A stretch of DNA of 64,000 nt from Acholeplasma oculi (GTDB lineage Bacteria > Bacillota_I > Bacilli_A > Acholeplasmatales > Acholeplasmataceae). The stretch is from the NCBI RefSeq assembly GCF_900166985.1, contig NZ_FUZK01000001.1:479288-543287 (forward strand), in the 5' to 3' direction. The notes below the pieces were generated by a model. It was given only the letters and a program-made list of their open reading frames with translations, ran no database searches and had not been told where the DNA came from. This document shows, in pieces, positions 36,165-44,773 of the stretch; position 1 is the first letter of the stretch; the number at the start of each line of letters is the position of its first letter. A program made the translations under genes and the position numbers.

Positions 36165-37272
36165 TTGGATCACCTAATTTCTTTGCTTGTGATTTCTTAT
36201 TTTTGATAGATTGGTCAATCATTTGTCCAACAAATGCAGATATTGCAATCATATAAATAATAGCGGATGTAATAATGGATGCAATTTCTTTATTGTATCC
36301 AAAAAGCTGCATAGTCAACGAACCTTTTTCAATAAAACTAATAAATATGCCTGAGAAAATAATACCGATTGGGTTTGACCCTCCCATTAAAGCAACAGAA
36401 ATACCTTTAAATCCGATTGGATCTACCAATGTTTGGTATCTAAAATAATCTGGATTTAATGGCAAGTAATTCAGTGCAGATGCCATACCAATAAGTGCAC
36501 CTGAAATGACCATTGAGGTAATAATACTTTGTTTGATCTTAATACCTGCATATTTACTTGCTTCTTTAGAAAGACCTACTGCTTTTAATTCAAAACCTAA
36601 TGTTGTTTTATTTAGTAAAAATTGTAAGAATACTGCAACTAAAATAGCAATAATAATCCCAATATCAATATATGAATTTGGGAAAATCAAATTCATACCT
36701 AGTTGAGGTATTGCTGCACTACCAAACTGTGTAGATATTGCAGTTATCCCTACATCATAAAACCCTGTCATAGGAATTAAAATATAACAAGAAAATGCTG
36801 CAATATAATTAAGCATAATTGAAGTAATGACTTCATTTACATTAAAGAATGCTTTTAACATACCTGGTATGGATGCATATAATGCTGCAAAAAGCATACC
36901 GATAATCATTGCTACAATAAAATGTATACCAGGAGGTAGGTTTAGTGCATGTGCTGCATATAATGTTGCTAAACCACCTATCATAAACTGACCTGATGCT
37001 CCAATGTTAAATAAACCTGTTTTAAAAGCAAACCCTACACCTAAACCCACAAGTATTAATGGACCCGCATCAAATAATACGTTACCAATATACTGAAGAC
37101 TTCTAAAGTTACTGAATAGAAGTGAGTATATACCTCTAAATGCAGATTCAGGTTTGACCATCACCATAATCATAAATCCTATCAATATAGAAATTATAAT
37201 GGTTCCAAATGTTGTGTAAAAACGAACACTCGTAAAGTAATCTTTAAGTTTTAGTCCAATTGTTTTAATCAT
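36157..37272 (-). CDS. nupP: nucleoside ABC transporter permease (NupP-like)
   Basis: First permease of the importer, 371 residues with about eight to ten TM helices. Family features are FKTGLFNIGASGQFMIGGL near 85-105, VNEVITSIMLNY near 150, the ATPase-contact loop KAVGLSKEASKYAGI, and a basic C-terminus. The start overlaps the ATPase gene by ATGA. With nupO, nupQ and the lipoprotein it matches the B. subtilis guanosine importer layout. Confidence 0.93.
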   Translation of the reverse strand: MIKTIGLKLKDYFTSVRFYTTFGTIIISILIGFMIMVMVKPESAFRGIYSLLFSNFRSLQYIGNVLFDAGPLILVGLGVGFAFKTGLFNIGASGQFMIGGLATLYAAHALNLPPGIHFIVAMIIGMLFAALYASIPGMLKAFFNVNEVITSIMLNYIAAFSCYILIPMTGFYDVGITAISTQFGSAAIPQLGMNLIFPNSYIDIGIIIAILVAVFLQFLLNKTTLGFELKAVGLSKEASKYAGIKIKQSIITSMVISGALIGMASALNYLPLNPDYFRYQTLVDPIGFKGISVALMGGSNPIGIIFSGIFISFIEKGSLTMQLFGYNKEIASIITSAIIYMIAISAFVGQMIDQSIKNKKSQAKKLGDPNV

Positions 37273-38810
37273 ATTTTTGTACCTTGTTCTTGGTCAAACA
37301 ACATATATAGACCTAATTCTTCTATTGTGGTATCTTCTTGTTTGACATTATAAACAATTTTTCCTTCACGAATAACTAAGATTCTATCGGATATATCAAT
37401 AACTTCATCCAGTTCATAAGATACGACTAATACTGCTTGGCCATTGTTTCTTTCTTTGACAAGTACTTGATGCACATACTCAATGGCACCTACATCTAAA
37501 CCACGTGTAGGTTGAGATGCAATTAATAAGTTATGTTTTTTTGTAGTCTCTCTTGCAATAATTGCTTTTTGCTGATTACCACCCGACATATCTCTAGCTT
37601 TACTCTTAATGCCTGCTGCACTTCTAATATCATATGAATTAACAAGTTCTTCACCGTGTTTTACAATCTTATCATCGAGTAAATAGCCATATTTTTGAAA
37701 CATTTCTTCCATATAGGTATTTGAAATTAGATTTTCACCTAATTTATAATCTAAAATAAGACCATGTTTTTGTCGATCTTCTGGAATATGTGACATACCT
37801 AATTTAATTCTTTTTCGAATAGATTCTTTTGTAATGTCTTGTCCATTGAGAATAATTTTGGATTGTTTATCCTCAACTAATGAAAGACCAGTTATTAAGG
37901 AAACAAGTTCAGACTGCCCATTACCTTCAACCCCTGCAATCGCAACAATCTCTCCTGCCTTAACTTCAAACGCTACTTCATCTAAAATCTTTTTTGTTTT
38001 ATCTTTATTAAAGTACGTTAAATTCTTAACCTCAAGTACGGTTTCACCGACATTTTGTTTTTCTTTATTGACGTGGAAGTTAACATTTCTTCCCACCATC
38101 ATTGATGATAATTGTTCAATTGTTGTATCTTTGATCAGTACGGTCCCAATAAGCTTACCACGTCTAAGTACACTACATCTTTCTGCAATTGCCTTAATTT
38201 CGTTTAACTTATGGGTAATAATGACAATTGTTTTACCTTCTTTAGCAAAGTTTCTAATAATTTGAAATAATCCATCAATCTCTTGTGGTGTTAAAACTGA
38301 TGTTGGTTCATCAAATATAAGAATATCTGAATCTCTATAAAGCATCTTTAAAATTTCAACTTTTTGTTGAATACCAACATTTAAATCTTTAATATATGCA
38401 TCAAGTGGAACATTCAAATTGTATTTTTTAGACAGTGCCTCAATTTGTTTTCTAGGTGTATCGTAGTCTAAAAAATTAGACTTACTCACTGTTTCCTTGC
38501 CTAAAATAATGTTTTCCAATACTGTAAATGTATCGACCAGTTTAAAATGTTGATGTACCATACCAATATGATAATTATTTGCGTCATTTGGATTTTTTAT
38601 ATGTACAACTTCACCATTAATCTTTATTTCACCTGCATCTGCTTGATACAAACCAAATAAAATAGACATTAATGTTGATTTTCCAGCACCATTTTCACCT
38701 AAAATAGCGTGAATTTCACCTTTTTGAAGTTTGAGTGTAATGTCGTTGTTTGCAACAAGTTGACCAAACTTCTTAGTGATGCCAATCATTTCTAAAGTAT
38801 ATTTTTCCAT
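37269..38810 (-). CDS. nupO: nucleoside ABC transporter ATP-binding protein (NupO-like)
   Basis: A 513-residue ATPase with two ABC domains in one chain, as in sugar and BMP-type nucleoside importers. Domain 1 has Walker A GENGAGKST near 37-45, the signature region LNVGIQQKVEI and Walker B LIFDEPTSVLTP. Domain 2 has a degenerate Walker A GVEGNGQSE near 293-301 and MSGGNQQKAIIARE. The second site is therefore the asymmetric one. An AAAAGGTG site precedes the ATG. A hairpin lies between it and the lipoprotein gene, so it is likely made in smaller amounts. Confidence 0.94.
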   Translation of the reverse strand: MEKYTLEMIGITKKFGQLVANNDITLKLQKGEIHAILGENGAGKSTLMSILFGLYQADAGEIKINGEVVHIKNPNDANNYHIGMVHQHFKLVDTFTVLENIILGKETVSKSNFLDYDTPRKQIEALSKKYNLNVPLDAYIKDLNVGIQQKVEILKMLYRDSDILIFDEPTSVLTPQEIDGLFQIIRNFAKEGKTIVIITHKLNEIKAIAERCSVLRRGKLIGTVLIKDTTIEQLSSMMVGRNVNFHVNKEKQNVGETVLEVKNLTYFNKDKTKKILDEVAFEVKAGEIVAIAGVEGNGQSELVSLITGLSLVEDKQSKIILNGQDITKESIRKRIKLGMSHIPEDRQKHGLILDYKLGENLISNTYMEEMFQKYGYLLDDKIVKHGEELVNSYDIRSAAGIKSKARDMSGGNQQKAIIARETTKKHNLLIASQPTRGLDVGAIEYVHQVLVKERNNGQAVLVVSYELDEVIDISDRILVIREGKIVYNVKQEDTTIEELGLYMLFDQEQGTKI

Positions 38811-38831
38811 CGTGCACCTTTTCTTTTAAAA

Positions 38832-38859
38832 TAGGGGATGATAAAAATATCATCCCCTA
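38832..38859 (-). terminator. intercistronic hairpin between the lipoprotein and ATPase genes
   Basis: Minus strand TAGGGGATGATA (38859-38848) pairs with TATCATCCCCTA (38843-38832), followed by TTTT. This arrangement is common after binding-protein genes, giving partial termination and 3' protection of the upstream message. Confidence 0.7.
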
Positions 38860-38877
38860 GTTCAAAGTGTTTTTGTA

Positions 38878-39975
38878 TTATTCAGTAACTGTTTTATTAA
38901 CTAATGCAGCAGCACTTGGGTTGCCATTAGCCGCTAAGAATGCAGTTAATTCAGCTTTTGTTTGAGGAACAGTAATTGTACCATCTTTAACTTTGCCTAA
39001 TACTGTTTCGTATTGTGCTTGTGTAAATGTTCTAAATCTCCATGATGCTTGAGCAGTTGGTAAACCTACTGAGTCATTTGCAGCACTCTTACGTAGTGTT
39101 TGTCCACCATTCCAATTACCATCGATTAAAGCTTGTAATTCTTGACGAACTGCAATTGCCAATTCTTTCATTGCTGAAGAAATAACTGTATCAGATTCAC
39201 CAGCTTGGTCAACGTCAACACCAATTACAAATTTGCCTGAAGTTGCTTCAGCAGCAGCCATTACAGCATTACCAGCACCACCAGCAGCAACGAAGATCAA
39301 TTCAACACCTGCATTATACCAAGATGCAGCTTTAGTTGTATGTTCTGGTTTGTTATCAAAGTCACCTAGATATTCATATCTTGAAGCATCAAAAGTGATT
39401 GTCTTAGATAATGCATTTGCAGCATAATAAGCACCAGCAACATAACCGATACCAAATTTTTGAACAGCTGGTACTTCCATACCACCCATATATCCTAAAT
39501 TTGTAAATCCATCAGCAACAGCAGCATAACCAGCTAAGAAACCTGATTGCTCTTCTTGGAATAAAATATTAACAACATTGTCATCTGTACGGAATGTAGA
39601 ATAATCTGGTGTATGAGGTTCTCCATCGATTAAGATGAAATATACATCAGGGTATCTAGATTGTGCTTCATAAATAGCTGTTTCAAATAAGAAGCCTGGT
39701 GTTACAACAACATTTGCACCATTAGCAACAACCATATCGATTGATTCTAAATAGCTAGCATGTGTAGCGGCATTTGGTCTGAAGTATGAGTGTGTAATAT
39801 CATTATCTTCTGCAAAAGCTTTAACACCTTCCCAAGTACCTTGGTTAAATGATTTGTCTGTAATGGTTCCAACGTCAGTTAACATAACGATGTTCCACTC
39901 AGTCGTTTGTTCACCACATGCTACAAGCACAAGTGAAAACACACTTAAGATTAAGAGTGCTAATATTTTTTTCAT
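38878..39975 (-). CDS. nupN: BMP family nucleoside-binding lipoprotein (BmpA/NupN-like)
   Basis: Extracellular lipid-anchored substrate-binding protein of the importer, 365 residues. The signal peptide is followed by the lipobox LVAC (17-20), with Cys20 the expected lipidated residue. Family stretches of the BMP/PnrA type are MLTDVGTITDKSFNQGTWEG near 31-50, VTPGFLFETAI, FLAGYAA, YVAGAYYAA, and FVAAGGAGNAV followed by VIGVDVDQ. Purine nucleosides are the usual ligands. GGAGGAG precedes the ATG. The promoter is at 40023-40051. It heads the operon. Confidence 0.94.
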   Translation of the reverse strand: MKKILALLILSVFSLVLVACGEQTTEWNIVMLTDVGTITDKSFNQGTWEGVKAFAEDNDITHSYFRPNAATHASYLESIDMVVANGANVVVTPGFLFETAIYEAQSRYPDVYFILIDGEPHTPDYSTFRTDDNVVNILFQEEQSGFLAGYAAVADGFTNLGYMGGMEVPAVQKFGIGYVAGAYYAANALSKTITFDASRYEYLGDFDNKPEHTTKAASWYNAGVELIFVAAGGAGNAVMAAAEATSGKFVIGVDVDQAGESDTVISSAMKELAIAVRQELQALIDGNWNGGQTLRKSAANDSVGLPTAQASWRFRTFTQAQYETVLGKVKDGTITVPQTKAELTAFLAANGNPSAAALVNKTVTE

Positions 39976-40006
39976 GTATTTAAATCTCCTCCTAGCATAT
40001 TATTTA

Positions 40007-40051
40007 TTAATATACTAATATTAATTTACCACAATTTTACACGATTATCAA
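40007..40051 (-). promoter_or_regulatory. promoter of the nucleoside importer operon with adjacent palindrome
   Basis: Minus strand TTGATA (40051-40046), a 17-base spacer and TAAATT (40028-40023). Just downstream is the inverted repeat TTAATAT-ACTA-ATATTAA (40007-40024 on the plus strand), which could be an operator at the transcription start. Being AT-only at its arms, it could also arise by chance. Confidence 0.45.
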
Positions 40052-40103
40052 GAAGTGAAAACTCTAATTTAGAATTTGCTTTGTAAAATCGAACATGATA
40101 TTT

Positions 40104-41048
40104 TTAATTACCGTCAATCTCTTCGATCTTGGTTTTTTTAGGTTTAAAGATATTCATCACACTTTTTGGAAATAAGAAAAGTCCATCTGCTATAACGATA
40201 GGTAGATGCTGTGCTGCTTCGATTAAAGCACCGAAACGAATCTTTTCTTTTGTTAATTCTTTTGAATCATCAAATAAATATTTACGGGTTACAATACCAA
40301 TTCTAAGTGTTAATAACGCATTGGATACACCTTCAAGAACAGATGACATGATTGGCTTAATTAAAGGAATTTCGCCTAACATGTTCATCGTAGACTGCGG
40401 TAATATGTCTCCAATATTGATATTTTCTAATCCTTCAGCAATTAATGCTGTTATAAAGACATTGATAACTAACTTCGCTAAATTCTTAAAACTTGGTCTA
40501 AACCCACATACTAAGACAAGTTCTTTAATCATTTTGATATTAACTACAATAACCGTAATAAAATCTAGACGACCATTTTGAGATATTGCTGTTGATACCA
40601 TAACGGTTTTTGCATGTTCTCTAATGATTTTATTCATCTTCTTTTTAATGTGATGTGTATATGCATTTTGAAGTGCATCTCTTAAAGCACTTGGATTACT
40701 GTATGACTTTTTAATGTTTTCTTTAATGGAATCTGGAAGATCCTCTTGTTCTAATAATCTTTTAGCAACTCTTTTAAAAACACCATATTCTCTTTTTGGG
40801 TTTTTATCAAGTGTTGTATCTATAGAAAATGAAGGTGAAAAAAGAATAATAACAATCGGTCTAATTAATAAGACATATACCAATATCGCTACCAATCCAT
40901 AAAATACATAAGGTGCATATTCATGAATCGATTTTAATTGTTCTCCTACCTGAATAACAGATGCGGTAATCATCATCAGTATAACAATTAATACACCTAT
41001 TCCTACTAAATACCATAAACCCTTAGATGAATCTCTTTTCATAGTCAT
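40104..41048 (-). CDS. DUF697/YcjF-like membrane protein
   Basis: A 314-residue membrane protein. Two TM segments near the N-terminus (about 11-33 and 44-66) are followed by a basic helical region (80-140) and a C-terminal domain. That domain has AISQNGRLDFITVIVVNIKM, LVCGFRPSFKNLAKLV and VFITALIAEGLENI, which match the DUF697 (YcjF-like) pattern. The function of this family is unclear. Either ATG at 41048 or 41042 could be used behind AAGGAAG. It lies 26 bases after radC. Confidence 0.75.
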   Translation of the reverse strand: MTMKRDSSKGLWYLVGIGVLIVILMMITASVIQVGEQLKSIHEYAPYVFYGLVAILVYVLLIRPIVIILFSPSFSIDTTLDKNPKREYGVFKRVAKRLLEQEDLPDSIKENIKKSYSNPSALRDALQNAYTHHIKKKMNKIIREHAKTVMVSTAISQNGRLDFITVIVVNIKMIKELVLVCGFRPSFKNLAKLVINVFITALIAEGLENINIGDILPQSTMNMLGEIPLIKPIMSSVLEGVSNALLTLRIGIVTRKYLFDDSKELTKEKIRFGALIEAAQHLPIVIADGLFLFPKSVMNIFKPKKTKIEEIDGN

Positions 41049-41074
41049 TCACTTCCTTTTATTGATTTATTATA

Positions 41075-41737
41075 TCAAATTTTATAGACTTTCCCTCCTT
41101 TATACGAGTAAAATTCATTTTTACCAATAATTAAGTGGTCAACTACCTCGATTGAGAGCATTTGACCAGCCTGTTTTAATTTTTCTGTGAGTGTATCATC
41201 TGAATAACTCGGTCTAGAATCACCACTGGGATGGTTATGTACTAAGATGATTCCATAAGCACCTACCAATATGGCTGATTTGAATAAATCTTTGATAGAA
41301 ACATGAATGGCAGTGGATGTACCGATATAGACATGGTCTTTTTTGAGAAGTCTTCCTTTTATATCAATGCATAGAATAAATAAGTTTTCTTTTTCTAAAT
41401 TAGAAACCTCTAAATAGAGCAATTTATAAATGTCTGTAGACTCTCTTAAAAAAGGTTGTTCTTCCCTTTTATGTTCATATACCCGACGTCCTAATTCAAT
41501 CGCTGCAATTAGAGTTGTAGCCTTTGCAACTGAAATACCAGGGATTGCTTTAAAATCTTCAATTTTGAAGTTTTGAATATGTTGTATGGATGATAATCTA
41601 TTCATGAGTTCTAAAGACATTTCAAATACATTACTATTCTTAGTTCCAGTTCTTAAGAGTAAAGCAATAATATCTGCATTTGTTAAGACTGATACACCAT
41701 ACTTTATGAGTTTTTCTCTAGGTTTATCTTCAAACAT
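41075..41737 (-). CDS. radC: RadC family JAMM-domain protein
   Basis: A 220-residue RadC-like protein: an N-terminal helix-hairpin-helix-like part (FKAIPGISVAKATTLIAAIE near 63-82) and a JAMM/MPN metal site HNHPSGDSRPSYSDD near 170. The name suggests DNA repair, but that role is not supported for most RadC proteins; the actual activity is unknown. Its AAGGAGGTGG binding site forms the 3' arm of a terminator-like hairpin (41738-41774), which may limit expression. It is followed by the YcjF-like gene. Confidence 0.93.
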   Translation of the reverse strand: MFEDKPREKLIKYGVSVLTNADIIALLLRTGTKNSNVFEMSLELMNRLSSIQHIQNFKIEDFKAIPGISVAKATTLIAAIELGRRVYEHKREEQPFLRESTDIYKLLYLEVSNLEKENLFILCIDIKGRLLKKDHVYIGTSTAIHVSIKDLFKSAILVGAYGIILVHNHPSGDSRPSYSDDTLTEKLKQAGQMLSIEVVDHLIIGKNEFYSYKGGKVYKI

Positions 41738-41774
41738 AAAAAACCACCTCCTTACTCTATAGTAATAGGAGGTG
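41738..41774 (-). terminator. terminator-like hairpin overlapping the radC ribosome binding site
   Basis: Minus strand CACCTCC (41774-41768) and TTACT pair with AGTAA and GGAGGTGG (41751-41744), followed by six T immediately before the radC ATG. The hairpin would end the upstream transcript and, if read through, hide the radC Shine-Dalgarno sequence. Confidence 0.65.
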
Positions 41775-41787
41775 ATTCATTTAACTT

Positions 41788-42477
41788 TTATATTCTAAAA
41801 ATTTTAACCAGTTCGTTCCATGTTGTCTTTCTTGCGAAAACAAACATTGAAAGTAATAAGAATACTCCTGATAACCCACTCATCACAGCTGTCCAAGTTG
41901 CAGTATCAATCCAAAGGTTTGTTGTAAATGCAAGAATTGATATACTTAGATTTAAAATAACTAAGAATAAAAGTGTTCTAACATGTAAATAATACTTGAC
42001 CGGATTAGATGCAATCATAATAGGTAGTATCAGTGTTGTTGTAGTTAACATGAAAGGAATCACATAGGTTAGACTCCAAGATCGAAATTCCGTAAAGAAA
42101 TCTACAGCAATTAAGATTAAACTAATAAAGAATACTTGTCTGACAACCTTGGTCGGGTAATCATGTTTCGATATAACCACTTGGAATAACAACAACCAAG
42201 CATAAGCAATCGGTCCTATAGCGAGTAAACTCCAAAGTGTCGGATAATCACTATAAGTCATCCAGTTCACAACGACTAATAAAACGCTGATTCCTATCGA
42301 TATCATACTAAATATTTTCATAATGAATCGACTTGTTTCTTTTAAAACTTTAACTTCAGGATATCCTTGAGTAACTAGTTTAGATTTAAAATCTGTTTCT
42401 ACTAATGATCTGCCACATACATCGCAGAGTTTAATATCATGGTGGTAATATGTATGACATTTTTTGCAGTATTTCAT
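41788..42477 (-). CDS. zinc-ribbon membrane protein (DUF6320-like)
   Basis: A 229-residue protein. An N-terminal zinc ribbon, CKKC and CDVC at 4-7 and 18-21, is followed by a linker and about six TM helices. The combination resembles DUF6320 proteins, which are found beside alcohol-acetyltransferase-like genes in Firmicutes, as here. The function is unknown; a membrane partner for the acyltransferase is plausible. The start codon follows the upstream TAA directly (TAAATG), so translation is probably coupled. Confidence 0.75.
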   Translation of the reverse strand: MKYCKKCHTYYHHDIKLCDVCGRSLVETDFKSKLVTQGYPEVKVLKETSRFIMKIFSMISIGISVLLVVVNWMTYSDYPTLWSLLAIGPIAYAWLLLFQVVISKHDYPTKVVRQVFFISLILIAVDFFTEFRSWSLTYVIPFMLTTTTLILPIMIASNPVKYYLHVRTLLFLVILNLSISILAFTTNLWIDTATWTAVMSGLSGVFLLLSMFVFARKTTWNELVKIFRI

Positions 42478-43752
42478 TTAAATTACCTCCCAATTATTGG
42501 ATTCAATATAGGATTTAATTTGATGTTCACCAAGTATTTCAAAGAATGCTTTCTCAAAGTCACGCTCAATCATTTTAGAAATAAATGACAAGGTTAATGT
42601 ACCATTATAAGTAACTACTGATAAAGCTTTTGGCGTATCATTAGAGGTTGCAATTGTAAACTGATAATGTGATATAAAGGGTTGCATATCTTTAGGTAAT
42701 ATCACTTGACCTAAATTGGATATATCAAATGAATTTAAAGCCTCACCAATCATGCCATACACACTTCTCATAGCAAGTATTTTGACAAATAAAGGTGTTA
42801 ATCTTAAGAATGGATTTTGTTCATATCGTACATTTTGAATGATACGATTTAACATTAAGTCTGGGTCTAACTCTTTTTTCATTTCAGATTTAACCAACAT
42901 AATAATGTCTTTTAATTCTTGTTCTTGTTGGTTTAAATCATAATTAACTCTTACAAAACTTGCAAAATTTCTTAATGTAATGCTTGGATAGAATTGTCTC
43001 ATATTCACAGGTATAAAGACTCTTAACAAATGTTTATACTGTTTTTGACCACCGGATCTTTTGATTGCTAAAATACTTACTGCAACCAAATACTCAGATA
43101 TGGTTGCTCCAAAGTTTTTAGCAACGGCTTTAATGTTTTCTACATCAATATAAGCATTCATAACAGCATTATAATGATTGGCATAATAAGTTCCAGTTAA
43201 ATGATATGCTTTAGGTTCTTTAGTGGATGTTATTTTTTGTTTATGATAAAGTTTTTTAAATTCATCTTCTACTTCTTGATAACTACCGGCAGCATCCGCA
43301 CGAATGACTAAATCCTCAGGATCAATGTTATAACCCTTTAAAGTCAAATATTCATATGCCAATGAGTTAATAAACTCTAATGCACCTTTTCCATCTGTAA
43401 GTGCATGGAAAAACTCCACACTCAAACGTTCTTTGTAGTAAAGTGTTCTAAATAAAAAATCATTATTCTCTTTAAAATACAGATATGGATTAATTAATCC
43501 ATTTTCAAGCATTGGAAATGGCTCTTTTAAATTCTCCTCAAAGTAGTACCAAAAGAGTCCTTTACGAATGCGAACATTTAAATGTTTAAAACGTCTAGTT
43601 GTCTTAACAAGAGCTATTTTGAGTAATTCAGGATCAATTAACTCTTTAAAGACAATGGACAATCTAAACATATAACTTCTAGATTCATTCGCAACCACAG
43701 GAAATATCTTTGCAGCGTTATCTAAATCATAGAACTTTCTTAATTTAGCCAA
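42478..43752 (-). CDS. condensation-domain/alcohol acetyltransferase-like protein
   Basis: A 424-residue protein of the CoA-dependent acyltransferase superfamily (chloramphenicol acetyltransferase/condensation fold). The active-site motif HxxxDG is present as FFHALTDGKGALEF near 117-130, and the second-half DFGW-like region is represented by FDISNLGQV. YLVAVSILAIKRS (about 219-231) supports the fold. Substrates could be acyl groups for surface lipids or glycolipids, but this is a guess. The start is TTG with GAGGT six bases upstream. It is directly coupled to the zinc-ribbon membrane protein gene. Confidence 0.75.
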   Translation of the reverse strand: MAKLRKFYDLDNAAKIFPVVANESRSYMFRLSIVFKELIDPELLKIALVKTTRRFKHLNVRIRKGLFWYYFEENLKEPFPMLENGLINPYLYFKENNDFLFRTLYYKERLSVEFFHALTDGKGALEFINSLAYEYLTLKGYNIDPEDLVIRADAAGSYQEVEDEFKKLYHKQKITSTKEPKAYHLTGTYYANHYNAVMNAYIDVENIKAVAKNFGATISEYLVAVSILAIKRSGGQKQYKHLLRVFIPVNMRQFYPSITLRNFASFVRVNYDLNQQEQELKDIIMLVKSEMKKELDPDLMLNRIIQNVRYEQNPFLRLTPLFVKILAMRSVYGMIGEALNSFDISNLGQVILPKDMQPFISHYQFTIATSNDTPKALSVVTYNGTLTLSFISKMIERDFEKAFFEILGEHQIKSYIESNNWEVI

Positions 43753-43765
43753 TTTAAAACCTCAT

Positions 43766-44773
43766 TTATAACTTTTCTAATATTTTTTTAGCAAGTGCTA
43801 AATATAGTTTACCATTCATATCCTCTAAATCATATAAAAAAGACTCAGGATTAAGCGGTTGATTAATTGGTATTTCAATGAGAACGGATGTCTTTAATGC
43901 ATCAGCAACCATGTGCCCACCACCTTGACCAAATATATAATCCTTTTCTTGTCGACAGTCATTATAATAATAACTCATATTCTCAACAACACCAAGAATC
44001 GGATGTCCTATTTCCATAGCACCTAAACCAGCCTTTAACGCCACATGACTGGCATTAGGATGTGGTGTTGTTACAATAATCATTGGACTTTCAGGAACAA
44101 ATGTTTGTACATCAAGTTGAATATCTCCTGTTCCTGGTGGTAAATCCATAATGATATACTTTGTTTCAGGATCCCAACATACACTCTTAAAAAAATGTGT
44201 AATAAGTTTACCCAACATAGGACCACGCCACATCAGTGGTTGATTTTTAGGCATAAAAAATTCAGGGCTAATAACTTGAATATCTCCATATAATGCAGGA
44301 ATGATTTCATCATCTTCTGTGGTATCCAGTGGTTCTATAGGAAGTTTAAATATACTTGGAATACTCGAACCATATACATCGGTATCAATGATACCTACTT
44401 TAAATCCAAGTCTTGAAATCGCTAGAGCTAAGTTCGCAGAAACACTGGATTTACCTACGCCACCTTTTCCAGATATCACACCAATATAAGTTATTTTTTC
44501 TTCATTATCAAGTTTAAACTTAGAATCGAAGAATTCAATTCTAAGTCCTGGAATTTGATATTTAATTTTTACAAGTCTAGCAATATCAAGTTTTAAAGTG
44601 GATTCATCCTTTTTACGATTTTTTATAGCTATTTTTAAATCTAGGACTTGATCGTTAAACTCATGACCTAATAATCCACTGGATTCCTTTAAAGTAATAC
44701 CAAGACTTGGATCTTTTAGTTGTTGAATTTCTTCTATCAATAATTCTAAATTAGTCAATATGATTTTCCTCAT
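43766..44773 (-). CDS. mrp: Mrp/NBP35 family ATP-binding Fe-S carrier protein
   Basis: Probable iron-sulfur cluster carrier (ApbC/Mrp type). The 335-residue frame has a short MIP18-like N-terminal domain, then the deviant Walker A GVISGKGGVGKSSVSANLA near 97-115, switch I DTDVYGSSIP, MDLPPGTGD and a C-terminal FGQGGGHMVA. Mrp proteins usually have a CxxC for the cluster; I do not see one here, only single Cys residues. Start choice is uncertain: ATG 44773 overlaps the ABC permease gene by 23 bases, while TTG 44758 has a GAGGA site at better spacing. Confidence 0.9.
   Translation of the reverse strand: MRKIILTNLELLIEEIQQLKDPSLGITLKESSGLLGHEFNDQVLDLKIAIKNRKKDESTLKLDIARLVKIKYQIPGLRIEFFDSKFKLDNEEKITYIGVISGKGGVGKSSVSANLALAISRLGFKVGIIDTDVYGSSIPSIFKLPIEPLDTTEDDEIIPALYGDIQVISPEFFMPKNQPLMWRGPMLGKLITHFFKSVCWDPETKYIIMDLPPGTGDIQLDVQTFVPESPMIIVTTPHPNASHVALKAGLGAMEIGHPILGVVENMSYYYNDCRQEKDYIFGQGGGHMVADALKTSVLIEIPINQPLNPESFLYDLEDMNGKLYLALAKKILEKL

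Noticed and set aside
39976-40022. Purine riboswitch before the nucleoside importer
   Set aside because: Fewer than 50 bases separate the promoter from the start codon, with no aptamer-like stems.
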